Positions 1 through 10,579 of a stretch of 64,000 nucleotides of DNA are shown in pieces. Within the stretch, counting starts at the first letter, position 1; every line of letters starts with the position of its first letter. The stretch is from positions 2,108,001-2,172,000 of the forward strand of contig JYIP02000003.1 in the NCBI GenBank assembly GCA_001051155.2, given 5' to 3'. Origin of the DNA: Chrysoporthe austroafricana. Lineage: Eukaryota > Ascomycota > Sordariomycetes > Diaporthales > Cryphonectriaceae. A program made the position numbers and the translations under genes. The notes below the pieces were generated by a model, which saw nothing but the letters and a program-made list of their open reading frames with translations, did no database searches and was not told where the DNA came from.

Positions 1-29
1 CGACAAAAGAAAAAAAAAAAAAAAAAGCA

Positions 30-251
30 ATGACATCGGTAGCCAATCTCCACCTAGAACGCGCCGTGTCGCTTGTCCACACGTATGTTCCAGAAGCTGT
101 TCGAGACAATTGGCGTCTCGTCGGAACGACAGGTGTGATGGTTGGGTTATGTCTTTGTCCTCTTGTGGCCTGGATGTGGGAGTCGCCTGACGTCTCACAA
201 CAACCTGAAGAGGAAGATTCAGAGGATGACGAAGCTCTTCGCGAGAAATAA
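30..251 (+). CDS. small hypothetical single-TM protein, or last exon of a gene entering from the left
   Basis: A 73-codon ORF opens with an ATG just after a long A-run at the window edge. It encodes one hydrophobic segment (about residues 31-50) followed by a strongly acidic tail rich in Glu and Asp. I do not recognise the family. Because the window begins only 29 bases upstream, this could be the terminal exon of a gene to the left; the A-run and AG just before the ATG would also suit a splice acceptor. The membrane segment plus charged tail looks more like coding sequence than a chance ORF, but the evidence is thin. Confidence 0.3.
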   Translation: MTSVANLHLERAVSLVHTYVPEAVRDNWRLVGTTGVMVGLCLCPLVAWMWESPDVSQQPEEEDSEDDEALREK

Positions 252-1736
252 GCTGAGAATCACGACACGAGACCTAGTCGCCACTCGGAACTCCAATGCG
301 TAGGGGTTGAATTGTTGCATGTCAGGGGTCTGAAGACCGCAAGGAAGACCAACCAAGAGTCCGGGGAATTCTGTACCTCCGCAGCAAATAAGCAACCGTG
401 AGCTCAGACGACTGAGCTGGAAGATGACCTCGTCTTCGTTATTCAGCCGGCGGTGAAGCAAGTTCATACCAGTTTAGCAGCAAGAGGCCGGCTCGTGAGC
501 GCAATGAAACTCTCGTCAGAATATCATCAACGAATGACTCAAATACTGAGGGCTGAGGGGAAATTAGCGAGGTTTCTATCGGGTTGATTAGTAGATCATG
601 TGTTCGGGCAACGGGGTCATCAGCTATATTAATAGTCAGCTCAGCCTTATTTCTGTAGGCTGCGCATTAGACATCGACCGACTTTTGTGGCCTTGCATCT
701 CCGCCTTGAAAGCACTGTTTCTGAGACTAGAGCATCATTCTTGTATTTCAAGTCGCTAGGAGAAGCGATTATTAGCTTATTTCTCTAAAAGAAAAATGGC
801 TCGGGGTGCACAAGATTCATTTGCTAGTACATGCCTACGCCTCTACCTTATGCTCCATCATCTCTTCCATGCAAAATTTCAACCGTCGACACTATATTTG
901 GTCACTGAAGGCTGAAGGGGGCAGAATGGTGTATGAGATAGTCTTAGCATAAGTCTCTTGGATGCTAATGGGGTTGCACTTATAATTTAATTGCTTCAAA
1001 CAGTTCCCTGCAGTGCCTGCACCATGTACACGTACGAATAGTAATCAGCCGCGAACACAAATAGATATCGAGAGCCTGGTCTAGTGGATGGGCAGTATCA
1101 TGACCCGCTAGGCCACCACGCCAGAAGAGGGACTCTTTCACCGTTCTATTCCCGCTCAAAGGCACCGGCAGTCAAATTCCAGAGTTGCATCGCTACATCA
1201 ACGTACCGGACTATCATCGAGTGTTCGTCCCCGGCACTTTATCTAGGAAGTTATCTCTTGTATCTCGGGTTCCCTGCTTGACATGTTGCATAAAGTACCG
1301 ATCTTCGTCCTATCATGTGGGCCTGCATCTGTATCTCCAAGTGATCACGCCCCCGACCTAGAGATGGAGTCGCATGGCTAATGTGGGATGCCCCAAAGTC
1401 AGAGATAAGATGGTTGGATGGCCACTTGGTAAATGTCTCGTCACAAACCTGTGGCTATTAATACGTCCTGTGCAAGCATTCCCCGCTCTAGCGATATCCC
1501 TGGGGTTGGACGCGTATGGGCATGTATGTTGGTGTCGCGAGATGTGACATGCAAGTCGTGCTTATCAAGGCAGGGTTCGCGGCAAAAACGGACAGATATC
1601 AAGCAAGCCGGGTCTGAGATACGGTCAATGAGGATATGCTTCTCTTTTTTCAGTCCGGGTCATTGTCTGAGGGCAATGATCATATTGCTGCCACAGGCTT
1701 CGAAAATTCAACTGCTCAGTCCCCTGAGGTCACATC
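252..1736. other. intergenic, upstream region of the Dal5-type permease
   Basis: No convincing gene is present. Short ORFs here have no recognisable domain, and none joins to the permease. The right-hand 500 bp contains three GATA-type hexamers, listed separately. The stretch is more AT-rich than most of the window. Confidence 0.6.
1239..1409. promoter_or_regulatory. cluster of candidate GATA-factor sites upstream of the permease
   Basis: TTATCT occurs at 1239-1244 and 1251-1256, which read AGATAA on the minus strand. AGATAAG occurs at 1403-1409 on the plus strand. The three sites lie about 330-500 bp before the permease ATG. HGATAR is the recognition sequence of AreA/NIT2-type nitrogen regulators, and Dal5-family permeases are often under nitrogen catabolite control. 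The motif is short and common, so the functional link is inference. Confidence 0.35.
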
Positions 1737-3868
1737 ATGGCTACTGTATCCGAGGTCCTGACGGTGCCTGCGGAGATGGATGATATCATCAGCAGTAGAG
1801 ATGAGAAAAGGATCGATGTTGAGAAAAGTGGAAGCGACGAAGACAATGCCAAGTCAGAGAATAGCATCGTTGCAACCTCTGTCATAGAAGATCATGGCAA
1901 GTCAACCTCCCGGATCTAAACGTTGTTCGCCATCCGCCGGGTATAGAATCAATATTGGAACAAGACAAGGTCTGACATGAATCATAGGCCAATATACCGA
2001 AGAGCAGTATAACAGACTGAAGAAAAAGATCGATCGTCGTCTACTACCGCTGATGTGGCTCTGCTATGGGATCGTGAGTCCCTCCTTTATGGATCGTTGG
2101 CCAGCATAGGCGCCTTTGGCTATACCTGCGTACGCCCTAAAAATATTCACGATTCAAGTATGCTAATAAACTTATCACTCAAGCAACAAAGTGACAAGTA
2201 CGAACCTCTCAGCTTGGTCTCTTAGATAGGACTCGCTAACCGAACAAACACAGAACATCACTTGGTACACAAGCCACTTTTGGGCTACGAGAAGATACCA
2301 ATCTCGTGGGAAGCCAATGTAGGCTATTGACTCTTTACTTACATTTTGAATTGGGTGACGAACAAGCCGAAAAGATCTCCACAGGCCCCCCCCCCATCAT
2401 ACTCTTCGCGCACATGGGGCCCCGCGCAACCAAACGGCTTAGTTGATGCTGACCTTGAGGCACATTCAGATGCCTGGCTCACTACCATCTTCTACATCAC
2501 TTATATGTGCTTCGAGTTCCCATCCAACATTATCCTCCAGCGGTACAAAATGGGGAGAATCCTGTCCCTCTACATGCTCTGCTGGGGCGTCGTGGTCCTA
2601 TGCATCGGCTTTGCGAAGAACTTTTCACACCTCATCGCCCTACGGGCGCTCCAAGGCATGTTCGAGTGCTGCATCAGCCCCGGGTTCATCCTCGTCATCG
2701 GCTCCTGGTACACCACCCGCGAGCACTCGTCGCGCACCCTAGTCTTTCAGAGCGCCAACGCCGGGTTCGGGATCATTTCCAGCTTGACCCTGTATGGAAT
2801 CGGCTCCGTGCAGGACCGGCGCGGCGCCGATTTCGAGGCATGGCGATACATGTCTTACTTTCTCGGGTCGCTGACTATCATCACTGGGAGTATGTGCCTG
2901 TTCCTCTTGGGCACGCCGTCGGAGGTCCGATGGCTCTCGGCTGAGGAGAAGGCCATGGCCAACACCCGCATTTTGACGAATAACACGGGCCATGACCGCA
3001 CCGGGGTCAAGAGATGGAGATGGGAGCAAGCAAGGGAATGTCTTATCGACCCTTGTGTAGGTCATGTCTAACCTTGGATCGAACCTAGCCCACCTTAAAG
3101 ACTTGCTGATCTTCCGTAGTTTTGGTTCTGCGGCATCAACGCATTCCTGGTTTCCGTTCCTAACGGCGGGCTGTCAACATTTGGATCTATCATCAGCACT
3201 TCATTTGGCTTTACCAACCTTCAAGTCATTCTTCTGAATATCCCGATGAGTGTATTTTCGGTACTTTACTTCGCCTTTATTGGAGTTGTTACCTCCCGGC
3301 GGAAGAACCTGCGGCTCTACTTCATGACTTTCTCAACTATCTCTCCATTCACCGGATTTCTGATGATGTCTCTCCTTTCCAACGAGCCGCAGTTCAAATG
3401 GATCAAGTGGGGAGGGTATTTCATGACCACGCCCCTGGTGATCTCGATGTTCCTGGCCTGGACGTTGATACCGTCAAACACCGCTGGCCGGACCAAGAGA
3501 ACTCTGACATCGTCCTTCACCTTCGTTGGATACTGTGTGGGGAACATGACGGGCTCGCAGATCTTCAAGTCATCGGACGCCCCTAGGTATGTCCCCGGGA
3601 CGGTGGGGTGTACGATTTGCTTCGGCCTCGAGTTCCTCCTATTTATCACGTGGAGGCTGGTATACGTCTTTCGGAACCGGCAGAGGCAGAGGAGATTCGA
3701 GCGAGATGGTATTTCGGAAGGGGAGAGGGTGGCACGCGCAAAGGAACTCGGCGAGCAGGATATTACTGACTTTCAGAATCCTTATGTGAGCATTGTCCGA
3801 CCTTGGTCCCCCTCCTCTCTTCGTTTGTGCGTGTCATTGAACTTCTATAGTTTCTATATACAATGTGA
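1737..3868 (+). CDS. MFS permease of the Dal5/allantoate (anion:cation symporter) family
   Basis: A plasma-membrane transporter, probably for an organic anion or a small nitrogen compound; the substrate cannot be read from sequence. I join seven exons: 1737-1896, 1988-2073, 2184-2197, 2254-2318, 2470-3056, 3120-3785 and 3851-3868, giving 531 aa. Every junction restores family text: IDRRLLPLMWLCYGIQQSDK, then the TSLGTQATFGLREDTNLVGS block, then YAWLTTIFYITYMCFEFPSN, RALQGMFE, VPNGGLSTFGS, and the terminal NPYFLYTM. The N-terminus (about 55 residues) is hydrophilic and cytosolic. Exon 3 is a 14-nt microexon. The first intron appears to use a GC donor (GCAAGT). Apparent coding sequence at 2346-2469 is intronic, because splicing from 2318 to 2470 gives the conserved SQYAWL. 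The C-terminus ends in the short hydrophobic tail usual in this family. It is convergent with the F-box gene. Confidence 0.9.
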
Positions 3869-4411
3869 GAATATCGATCGCTCTTGAGCTGCATGTGTCC
3901 ATTTAGGGACACCAAGAAAAGAGAGGGGGACGATGCAAGGCAAGCTCGACAATTGCTGTACAGGAGAAGTTATGCATTATGCAATTTCAATTACTACTGG
4001 ACCTGGTCAGTCCGGGATGGTTGTCGGGGTTGTCATTTGTGTTTGCCGTCCGAGGGTTAAGTAAGAGCAGCCATACCAGAGAGCCCACCTAAATATCAGG
4101 CGGCCGTTATTTTGTAGAGAAAACAAGTGAACGGTGTGATGATGGAGCCGTAGGAACGCTATAGACAGCATGTGATCGCATTTTGAATAATCTAGGTGGA
4201 AACTTGATGATTTTAGGGCCTTTGTGATAAATGGTTGCCTTCCTCTATTTCGGTCATTCAATCATGCCGCGATCTTTCGTAAGTCCTACTAGGTGAAAAC
4301 TCGAGACGCCATTCATGCTAGACTAGAAGACCTGCTTCGCTTCAACAGCCCTTACACGTAGAAGAAAAGAAAAGAGAAGGGAAAAAAAAAAAAAAGAAAG
4401 AAAGAAAGACT
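3869..4411. other. convergent intergenic spacer
   Basis: This is 3' flanking DNA between the permease (+) and the F-box gene (-). No gene is seen. It ends in a long purine tract directly next to the F-box stop codon. Confidence 0.7.
4361..4409. repeat. 49-nt uninterrupted purine tract (A/G), with AAAG units
   Basis: It consists only of A and G, including a run of about 14 A and several AAAG units. On the F-box mRNA this is a pure pyrimidine tract starting two bases after the stop codon, so it lies at the very start of the 3' UTR. Confidence 0.85.
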
Positions 4412-6627
4412 TCAACGATACGGGCGCCTGTTTAAGTGACTGTCGATGACACGTACTAATTCTGAAGCCGCCGCAGCCTTCCACATTGAGTCTTGTCGTT
4501 TAGCTTTGATCATCTCAGCCCATTTCCCGTCCGCGTCAACACAAAAAACAAAGTATGTATTCGACCCGGTGACGTAGACCAGGAAATCATCATCAGCATG
4601 AATCTCCGTGGCTACAGATCCTTGCGGCTGACCTGGTAACTGGCGTTCGGATCTCGATTGGATGGTGTGGAAGTCTTCCAGTTGCAGAGAAGCCAGTCGG
4701 CACAACCAACAGAAGGGTAATTGACAGCCCGCGCACATGCCCGCTTTCGGATGAAGATAGCATGCGTACTTGAAACCATAGAAGGAGTGATAGTTTGGCA
4801 CCGATAAATCCTGTGTCACGAGATCTCGCAACCGGATGATGTCTGGACGAGCAGTGCTCGGTCTCTCCTCCAGGTCTGAAGCCTCTCCCAGCACGTCTTT
4901 CAGGGCTGTCCAGAGCTGCGAACCAGTTGGCGGCTCCGGCGTGTCCGTTATGTTACTTTGATCGAATGCGAAGAGTAGTGGAAAATGCTCATATTGACCA
5001 GCTGTTGGATCGCTGTATGGTTGTATGAGTTGGCCCCGCCAAAGACATGATACCGAGTTCAATTGCCGAGTCGGCAGCTGCCACAGCGATCCAGGTGGAG
5101 TTTGATATTGCTCGACGGTGAATTTTGTAGTAAAGACGTTGAACATAACGCACTGATATCGGTGAGGGATACTCGCATTCCCGATCCAAAATATCTTCAA
5201 CAGCTGAAAGGTGCCGCGGCCATCGGCTTTACGGACATCCACAACTGGCGAGAATATCTCGACACCTGGTACCCCCGGAAGCTTGTTGATATCGAACTTG
5301 TAGGATTGTGATATAGCGTACTGCTTCCCTGCAGGCTTGAACTCGTAAAGCATGAGTAACCCGGAGCTTGAAGGCGCGAGGTGAACGACGAAGAAACGGG
5401 TGCTATCTCTTGGGTGGAGAATGGCTGGCAGAGAGCAGAAATCGAACCTTAGACTTTGAAGCATTCTGGGTGGGCTTAGGCCGAAAAGCGCTTCGTCACA
5501 GGCCGGTAACGTTGTATCGACCGCAATCAGGCGGGATAACGACTCCCAGAAGTATAACTCATGGTCTTCTGTTTCGATGAGAATGGAGCGGTCTCTGGTG
5601 AGGCACGACACGGGATGCCTTGGCAGAGAGACCTCATGGACAGATTCGCCTATGAGGGTCCAAGCGATCCTAAGATATGTAAGCAGATGCCTATCCGGGT
5701 CAGATCAGGTCCGCTCGAACCCGTTTCACGGCCTCGCATCAGGGCGCAATCAATCTCCAGCGTCATGACCGAGGGCTTCCGTGATTTTGAGGTGCAAGGT
5801 TAAGGAGTGAAACATCACGGATGGCAGACTGTAGCAAGGTGAGAATCCATGTCTTACATTGTTCGGCTTGATGAAGCAACGACGAGTTCATTTCCCAGGT
5901 CTAGAAGTCTCACCGGAGATCCTCTGGCAAACTGTCCCGGGCGTGTGAATTGTCTCTGTTCCCAAGTGTACAGGTTGTGGACAGTAATGGGGCTCACAGC
6001 GGGGGGTGGGCCGTGCAACTGGTATGCAAGATGCCCATCAACATAGATCGTTCGTTTGGGCCACGGCAATTCTGGCCTTGCGTCTTCTTGTTGACCTATA
6101 GATGCGCCGTCACGTATAACATTCATATAGGTTGAACCATGTTGCAGCTGTTCGAGTCGCCCGACCGGGGGCCGTCCGCCGACAGGCACCCCGAAGGTGG
6201 ACATGAGACGGGACCGGAAGCGCCCTGTGGCCCTGAAGCTCCGTTTCCTCAGGCCCTGGAGAAGGACCTGGGCCTTCTCCTCGGATGGTACATCGTCATG
6301 CAGAGTAAGCCACTTTGAGAGCAGATAGTTAACGATAGGCTCAGAGTCGAGAAATTGAGCTTGCCAGCGGCGGCAGACCAGCGTGGAGGCACAGAGGTCC
6401 TCAGCGTCCAGATAGTCGACGACGTACAGCTGGATCTCAACAGGCAGACTGCCAAAGAGATCGAGTCTTTTCTGCCTCCACAAAAGGAGCCGGTCCAGGG
6501 TGCCTGCCTCGGCCTCCGTGACGCGGTCAACGAGACCAGAGATGATCTGCTCCCGCTGGCCGGCCGTGGCTCTCTCGAAAGCCCGCAGGAAGCCATCCAC
6601 CGTGATCAGGCCGTTATTGAGGGGCAT
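4412..6627 (-). CDS. F-box protein with a long C-terminal (WD/propeller-like) region
   Basis: Probable substrate receptor of an SCF ubiquitin ligase. There are two exons, 6627-5858 and 5669-4412, giving 675 aa. The F-box is at about residues 57-100 (LPVEIQLYVVDYLDAEDLCA, then VCRRW). The C-terminal 450 residues carry blocks known from a large family of fungal F-box proteins, such as ELVVASSSRT and DRSILIETEDHELYFW, which suggest a degenerate beta-propeller. Joining the exons across a 188-bp intron (GTAAGA...CTTAG) gives TMIAWTLIGESVHEV, which continues the propeller text. The longer in-frame reading to 6831 begins with GTG and is low-complexity, so I take the ATG at 6627. The gene is divergent from the Mch1-like gene. 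Confidence 0.85.
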
Positions 6628-7152
6628 CGTCACTGTGCTGCTCCGGTTTAGCTCACGTGGGGCAGCTTCTGAGCTGTCTCGAGGCCCGCCCCGCCTGCCC
6701 GCGCCCCGTGACAGGCCGTGGCAGACTGTAGGTTGCCCTTGCTGGCTGCGGTTGACAGGGTCCCAGCCCTGCGCCGTCGGGGCCTGCTGGTGATGCGTGG
6801 CTGGCCGCGGGTGGCACGCTGATGCGTTCACGAGGGTGACAGGTCAGGTCTGGGAGGTTTGTTTGGTATTTATCCTAGTAAGAATAAGGCAGGCTGTTGT
6901 GCTGTTGTGCTGCTGTGGCTGCTATGACGCGGACCCCTGCATCCCTTATCTTATCAGCGACCAGACTCCAGGGGCCTCGTCTGTAATTACCAAACATCTC
7001 CCCCCCCTCCCTTGGGTAGACCCCGTACGGGCGTGCTTTTGACTCAACGTCAGCTTCCTCGCTGGGACGTGTCCCTCCGGTCCTCAATCCCACCCATCTT
7101 CTCCTTTCCTTGCCTGGCCTTTCTCCCTCTCGAGGCAGCACTCGCACGAAAT
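6628..7152. promoter_or_regulatory. bidirectional promoter between the F-box and Mch1-like genes
   Basis: This 525-bp region separates two divergent ATGs. It contains a tandem GATA element at 6945-6955 (two overlapping CTTATC, i.e. GATAAGATAAG on the minus strand), C/T-rich tracts at about 7002-7014 and 7098-7135, and no long ORF that continues a family. The C/T tract just before the Mch1 ATG is typical of fungal core promoters and 5' UTRs. Confidence 0.55.
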
Positions 7153-8949
7153 ATGGCCCGTGCCGTGACGTCGAGCGGCGGCGGCGGCAAGCACGCAATC
7201 GACGAAACAACGCCCATCCTCCAGCAGCCAACCTCCTCGAGCGACGATGCCTCCTCCGTCCACAGCAGCCCGGCCTCGTCCTACCGCTCCGACTCACCCA
7301 CGCCATCCCACCGCCGCAGGCGCCATGCCCTGCTCGTGACAAAGCGCAACATCTCCTTCGTCACCGCCGTCGCCGCCGCGCTGTGCGCTGGCTCCATCAC
7401 GGCCTTCTCGCTGTACGGCCACCTGTTCCAGGAGCGCCTGCACTACTCGCAGTATCAGGTCAACGGCGTAGCCATAGTCGCGAGCTTTGCGCTCTACCTC
7501 CCGGTGCCACTGTTCGGATATGCCTGCGATCGATACGGCCCGGCGCCCCTGTCTGGGCTCTCGGCTGGCCTGTTTGGTGTCGGTTACGGACTCGCCGCGG
7601 GGCTGTACAAATACGGCGCGGAGGCAGTGAAGTCCGGTCCGGGCCGGTTCTCCTATGCAGCCATGATCTTCGCCTTCATCCTGATCGGCATGGGGTCTTG
7701 CGCCCTGTACATCGGCTCCGTGGCGACATGCGCCAAGAATTTTGGCAAGGGCAAGTATCGGGGCCTCGCGCTGGCCGTGCCCATCACTGCGATCGGACTA
7801 AGCGGGCTGTGGCAGAGTCAGGTCGGTAGCAGGCTGCTGTACGAGCGGCGGCCGGACGGCTCGAAGGGGGACGTCGACTGCTTCCTGTTCTTCCTCTTCC
7901 TGGCCATCCTGCTCTTCACGGTCGGTCTCGTCGGGACGTTCACCATGAAGGTCATCGACGAGCAGGAGCTCATCGACGAGGCCGTCGAGGAGCTCGAGAG
8001 GAGCGGCCTGCTGGACGGCAGCGCCCTGTTCTCTTCTGCGCGGTCCACTGCGGGCCATGGGCCGCTCGAGCATCTCGAGCCGGAGCCCATCGATGAGAGC
8101 GAGGAGACTGGGCTTCTGGACCCAGCCAAGGACTTTGAGGAAGATGCGAGGTTCAAGAAGAACTGGGTGCTGAACGCCGAGACGCGACGCTTCCTCGGCG
8201 ATCACACGATGTGGTTCTTCGCTGCCGGCTTCTTCCTGGCCATCGGTCCTGCGGAGGCTTTCATCAACAACATGGGGACTGTCATCAAGACGCTGTACCC
8301 TCCCGCGGAGATGCGGCTTGGCGCTGGGACCTCGGCTGCAACGCATGTCTCCATCATCTGTGCGACCAGCACCGCCGTGCGGCTGCTCGTCGGTGCGCTC
8401 ACAGACCTGCTGGCCCCCAGCCCCGCGACGCAGCACTTCCAGGTCCCCTCTTCCCAGGCCCCGCCGACCATGCTCCAACGGATGAAGTTCCCCGTCTCCC
8501 GCGTTACGTTCCTGATCTTCTTCGCCCTCTTGCTGTCGCTCGGCATGGCGGTCTTGGCCTCGGGCGTGATCCAGAACCACGGAGAGCGCTTCTGGATTGT
8601 CTCCGCAAGTGTTGGTGCAGGGTACGGGGCGCTCTTTTCCCTTGCGCCCATCATCGTCACGATCATCTGGGGCGTGGAGAACTTTGGCACGAACTGGGGG
8701 ATCGTGGCGACGTTTCCTGCGGTCGGAAACGCGCTCTGGGGCTCCATCTATTCCGCCGTGTACCAAGCCGGGGCGGATAAGAGCCCCAGCCCTCCAGACG
8801 CGGGAGACGGCGACCTCTTCTGCTACGGAACACAGTGTTACTCTGCGGCGTATTGGGGCATGGCGGCCAGCGTCTGGTTTGCGTGCCTGCTCGTGCTGTG
8901 GGCGTGGAAGGGGAGGGGTGGATGGGCGAGGAGAGGTATTGTGATCTGA
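7153..8949 (+). CDS. mch1: Mch1-like MFS transporter (monocarboxylate-transporter homologue)
   Basis: An intronless 598-aa protein with about 12 membrane segments, probably on the vacuolar or another endomembrane, as for yeast Mch1. The substrate is unknown; yeast Mch1 is not a proven monocarboxylate carrier. The N-terminus has a DETTPIL motif followed by a Ser-rich stretch. Membrane segment 1 opens with ISFVTAVAAALCAGSITAFS. Family blocks include LYGHLFQERLHYSQYQVN, YLPVPLFGYACDRYGP, GLSGLWQSQVG, the central cytosolic loop EAVEELERSGLLDGS, DHTMWFF, and WGVENFGTNWGIVATFPA near the end. I chose the ATG at 7153 because the reading frame upstream of it is promoter-like C/T-rich sequence. It is convergent with adenine deaminase, with 258 bp between the stop codons. 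Confidence 0.9.
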   Translation: MARAVTSSGGGGKHAIDETTPILQQPTSSSDDASSVHSSPASSYRSDSPTPSHRRRRHALLVTKRNISFVTAVAAALCAGSITAFSLYGHLFQERLHYSQYQVNGVAIVASFALYLPVPLFGYACDRYGPAPLSGLSAGLFGVGYGLAAGLYKYGAEAVKSGPGRFSYAAMIFAFILIGMGSCALYIGSVATCAKNFGKGKYRGLALAVPITAIGLSGLWQSQVGSRLLYERRPDGSKGDVDCFLFFLFLAILLFTVGLVGTFTMKVIDEQELIDEAVEELERSGLLDGSALFSSARSTAGHGPLEHLEPEPIDESEETGLLDPAKDFEEDARFKKNWVLNAETRRFLGDHTMWFFAAGFFLAIGPAEAFINNMGTVIKTLYPPAEMRLGAGTSAATHVSIICATSTAVRLLVGALTDLLAPSPATQHFQVPSSQAPPTMLQRMKFPVSRVTFLIFFALLLSLGMAVLASGVIQNHGERFWIVSASVGAGYGALFSLAPIIVTIIWGVENFGTNWGIVATFPAVGNALWGSIYSAVYQAGADKSPSPPDAGDGDLFCYGTQCYSAAYWGMAASVWFACLLVLWAWKGRGGWARRGIVI

Positions 8950-9023
8950 AGACGCTATATATGCGGTGGCAGGCGGGCTTCCTCGCGTTTCTATATCCCG
9001 GTGGCTTGATCTTGTGGCGTTGG

Positions 9024-9051
9024 TTTTTTTTTTTTTTTATTTATATATATA
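9024..9051. repeat. T15 run followed by TA-rich sequence
   Basis: Fifteen T residues (9024-9038) are followed by ATTTATATATATAC. The element lies between two convergent genes (Mch1-like and adenine deaminase), where it may contribute to transcript 3'-end formation on either strand. That role is inferred from position and composition only. Confidence 0.7.
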
Positions 9052-9207
9052 CTAGACATGCATAGGCTGGGCGTTCGAGGTGCAGATATGGCATCATCAT
9101 ACTGTTGTTCCCCTCTCGACCGGTGAGTAGAACCGGCGCAGAAGAGTAGGAACTAGAGCTTCGTGTAAGCGACTGTGCGCTTTTTACATTTTGAAATTTT
9201 TTTTTAT

Positions 9208-10281
9208 CTATGCCGTGACCTTGTCCCTCCACTCGCCCACGACCTTGTCGATCTCTCCCAGCAGCACCTCCTTCCTCTCCTCACCGCACCAGCTGCCCTC
9301 GACCGCGTTCCTTGCGACGGTCCGCCACTCGTCCACGCTCAGGCCGAAGGCATCGTGCACCGCGCAGTAGTTCTCCAGGATGTAACCGCCGAAGTAGGCC
9401 GGGTCGTCGCTGTTGATGCTGAACCTCACGCCCTTCTCCAGGAACAGTCGGATCGGCACCTCGGACACCTTGGTCACGCCGCGCAGCACGACGTTGGAGA
9501 GCGGGCAGACGCTGAGCATGGTCCTGCCGGCGGCGAGGCGCTGCATGACGTCCTCGTCGTGGCGCGCGTTGACGCCGTGGTCGATGCGTGTGACGGCGAG
9601 CTCGTCGAGCGCCTCGGCGATGTACGCGGCGGGCCCTTCCTCGCCGGCGTGGGCGGTGAGGCGCACGCCGTCGGCGGCGGCGAGCGCGTAGACCTCGCGC
9701 CACAGGCGCGGCGGCATGTCGCGCTCGGTGGAGCACAGGCCCATGCCGCCCAGCGTGCCGTCGGCGAAGTGGCCGGCGTCGCGCATCACCTGGAAGCAGG
9801 CCAGCGAGTCCGGCACGGGCAGGTGGCGCAGCAGGCACGGCACCAGCAGGCTCGTGACGCCCAGCTCGGCCTCGGCGCGCCGCCGCGCGCGCGTGAAGCC
9901 GCCGGCGACCGTGGCGTAGGCGACGCCGCGCGCCAGGTGCACCTGCGGGTCGAAGAAGACCTCGGCGTGCCGCACGCCCTGCGCGGCGGCCTTGGCGAAG
10001 TAGGCGTAGGCGAGGTCCTCGAAGTCGCCCTCGTGGATGAGCACCGTGAAGCCGATGTAGTAGTAGTGCAGGAAGTCGTCGAGCGAGGTGAAGTTGGCGT
10101 ACCGCTCGTAGAGCGCGGCGACGGACGCGAACGCCGGGTCCTCGGCGGCAGACGGGAGCGGGATCTGGTTCCGCTCCGACAGCTGGAACAGGAGCTCGGG
10201 GCTGAGGGAGCCCTCGAGGTGCATGTGGTGCTCGCACTTGGGCAGGGCGGCCAGGAAGCCGTGGATCGCCTCGTTGCACAT
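9208..10281 (-). CDS. aah1: adenine deaminase (adenine to hypoxanthine), adenosine-deaminase superfamily
   Basis: Intronless, 357 aa, the usual length for fungal adenine deaminase (EC 3.5.4.2), which converts adenine to hypoxanthine and ammonia in purine salvage. Zinc and catalytic residues are all visible: H19-M-H21 in CEHHMHLEG, H211 and E214 in TAHAGEE, H235 in IDHGVN, and D292/D293 in NSDDPAYFGG. The opening MCNEAIHGFLAALPKCEHH is the family signature and fixes the ATG. The gene is very GC-rich, so the opposite strand carries a long open frame (9175-10518, +) that is only a shadow. It is convergent with the Mch1-like gene. Aah1 rather than adenosine deaminase is favoured by the family text and the compact length. 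Confidence 0.92.
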   Translation of the reverse strand: MCNEAIHGFLAALPKCEHHMHLEGSLSPELLFQLSERNQIPLPSAAEDPAFASVAALYERYANFTSLDDFLHYYYIGFTVLIHEGDFEDLAYAYFAKAAAQGVRHAEVFFDPQVHLARGVAYATVAGGFTRARRRAEAELGVTSLLVPCLLRHLPVPDSLACFQVMRDAGHFADGTLGGMGLCSTERDMPPRLWREVYALAAADGVRLTAHAGEEGPAAYIAEALDELAVTRIDHGVNARHDEDVMQRLAAGRTMLSVCPLSNVVLRGVTKVSEVPIRLFLEKGVRFSINSDDPAYFGGYILENYCAVHDAFGLSVDEWRTVARNAVEGSWCGEERKEVLLGEIDKVVGEWRDKVTA

Positions 10282-10550
10282 CTTGGTCTGGTGACGGCTG
10301 TCGGCCCTTCGCTGAAATTTCGGTGGTGGATAGAACTTCCTTCGCTTGCCCCTCCGGTCGTTGGTGACGAGAAAACAGCTGGCGACGGCCGGGACGATGA
10401 GCTCACGGTGCTGTCTCTCGAGGAGGGACCAATTTCTGTCTTCCCGGTTCCTGACTCGACGAGAGCAGAGGTTTTCCGGGCTCTTGACTCTGGTGAGCCA
10501 CTACAGCCGCAAGGATGAAGCAACAGAGGCACTCCTGCGCACTACGGCAA

Positions 10551-10579
10551 GACAGGCAGAGAGAGAGACAGAGAGAGAC
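10551..10579. repeat. GA/CAGA-rich tract
   Basis: A simple tract of GAGA and GACAGA units lies about 270 bp upstream of the adenine deaminase ATG, within its probable promoter. Confidence 0.6.

Noticed and set aside
2346..2469. Apparent ATG-like start of the main permease exon
   Set aside because: Splicing from 2318 to 2470 restores conserved SQYAWLTTIF, so this stretch is intron; it also contains a poly-C tract.
3057..3119. tRNA B-box-like sequence (GGTTCGATCC on the minus strand)
   Set aside because: It lies in a 63-bp permease intron, has no pairing T-stem and no room for a tRNA. Similar hits at 38302, 40428, 43876 and 53385 also lacked cloverleaf pairing.
7798..8766. 322-codon minus-strand open frame
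   Set aside because: Antisense shadow of the Mch1-like transporter.
9175..10518. 447-codon plus-strand open frame
   Set aside because: It is antisense to the complete adenine deaminase gene and arises from GC-rich third positions; it has no family motifs.
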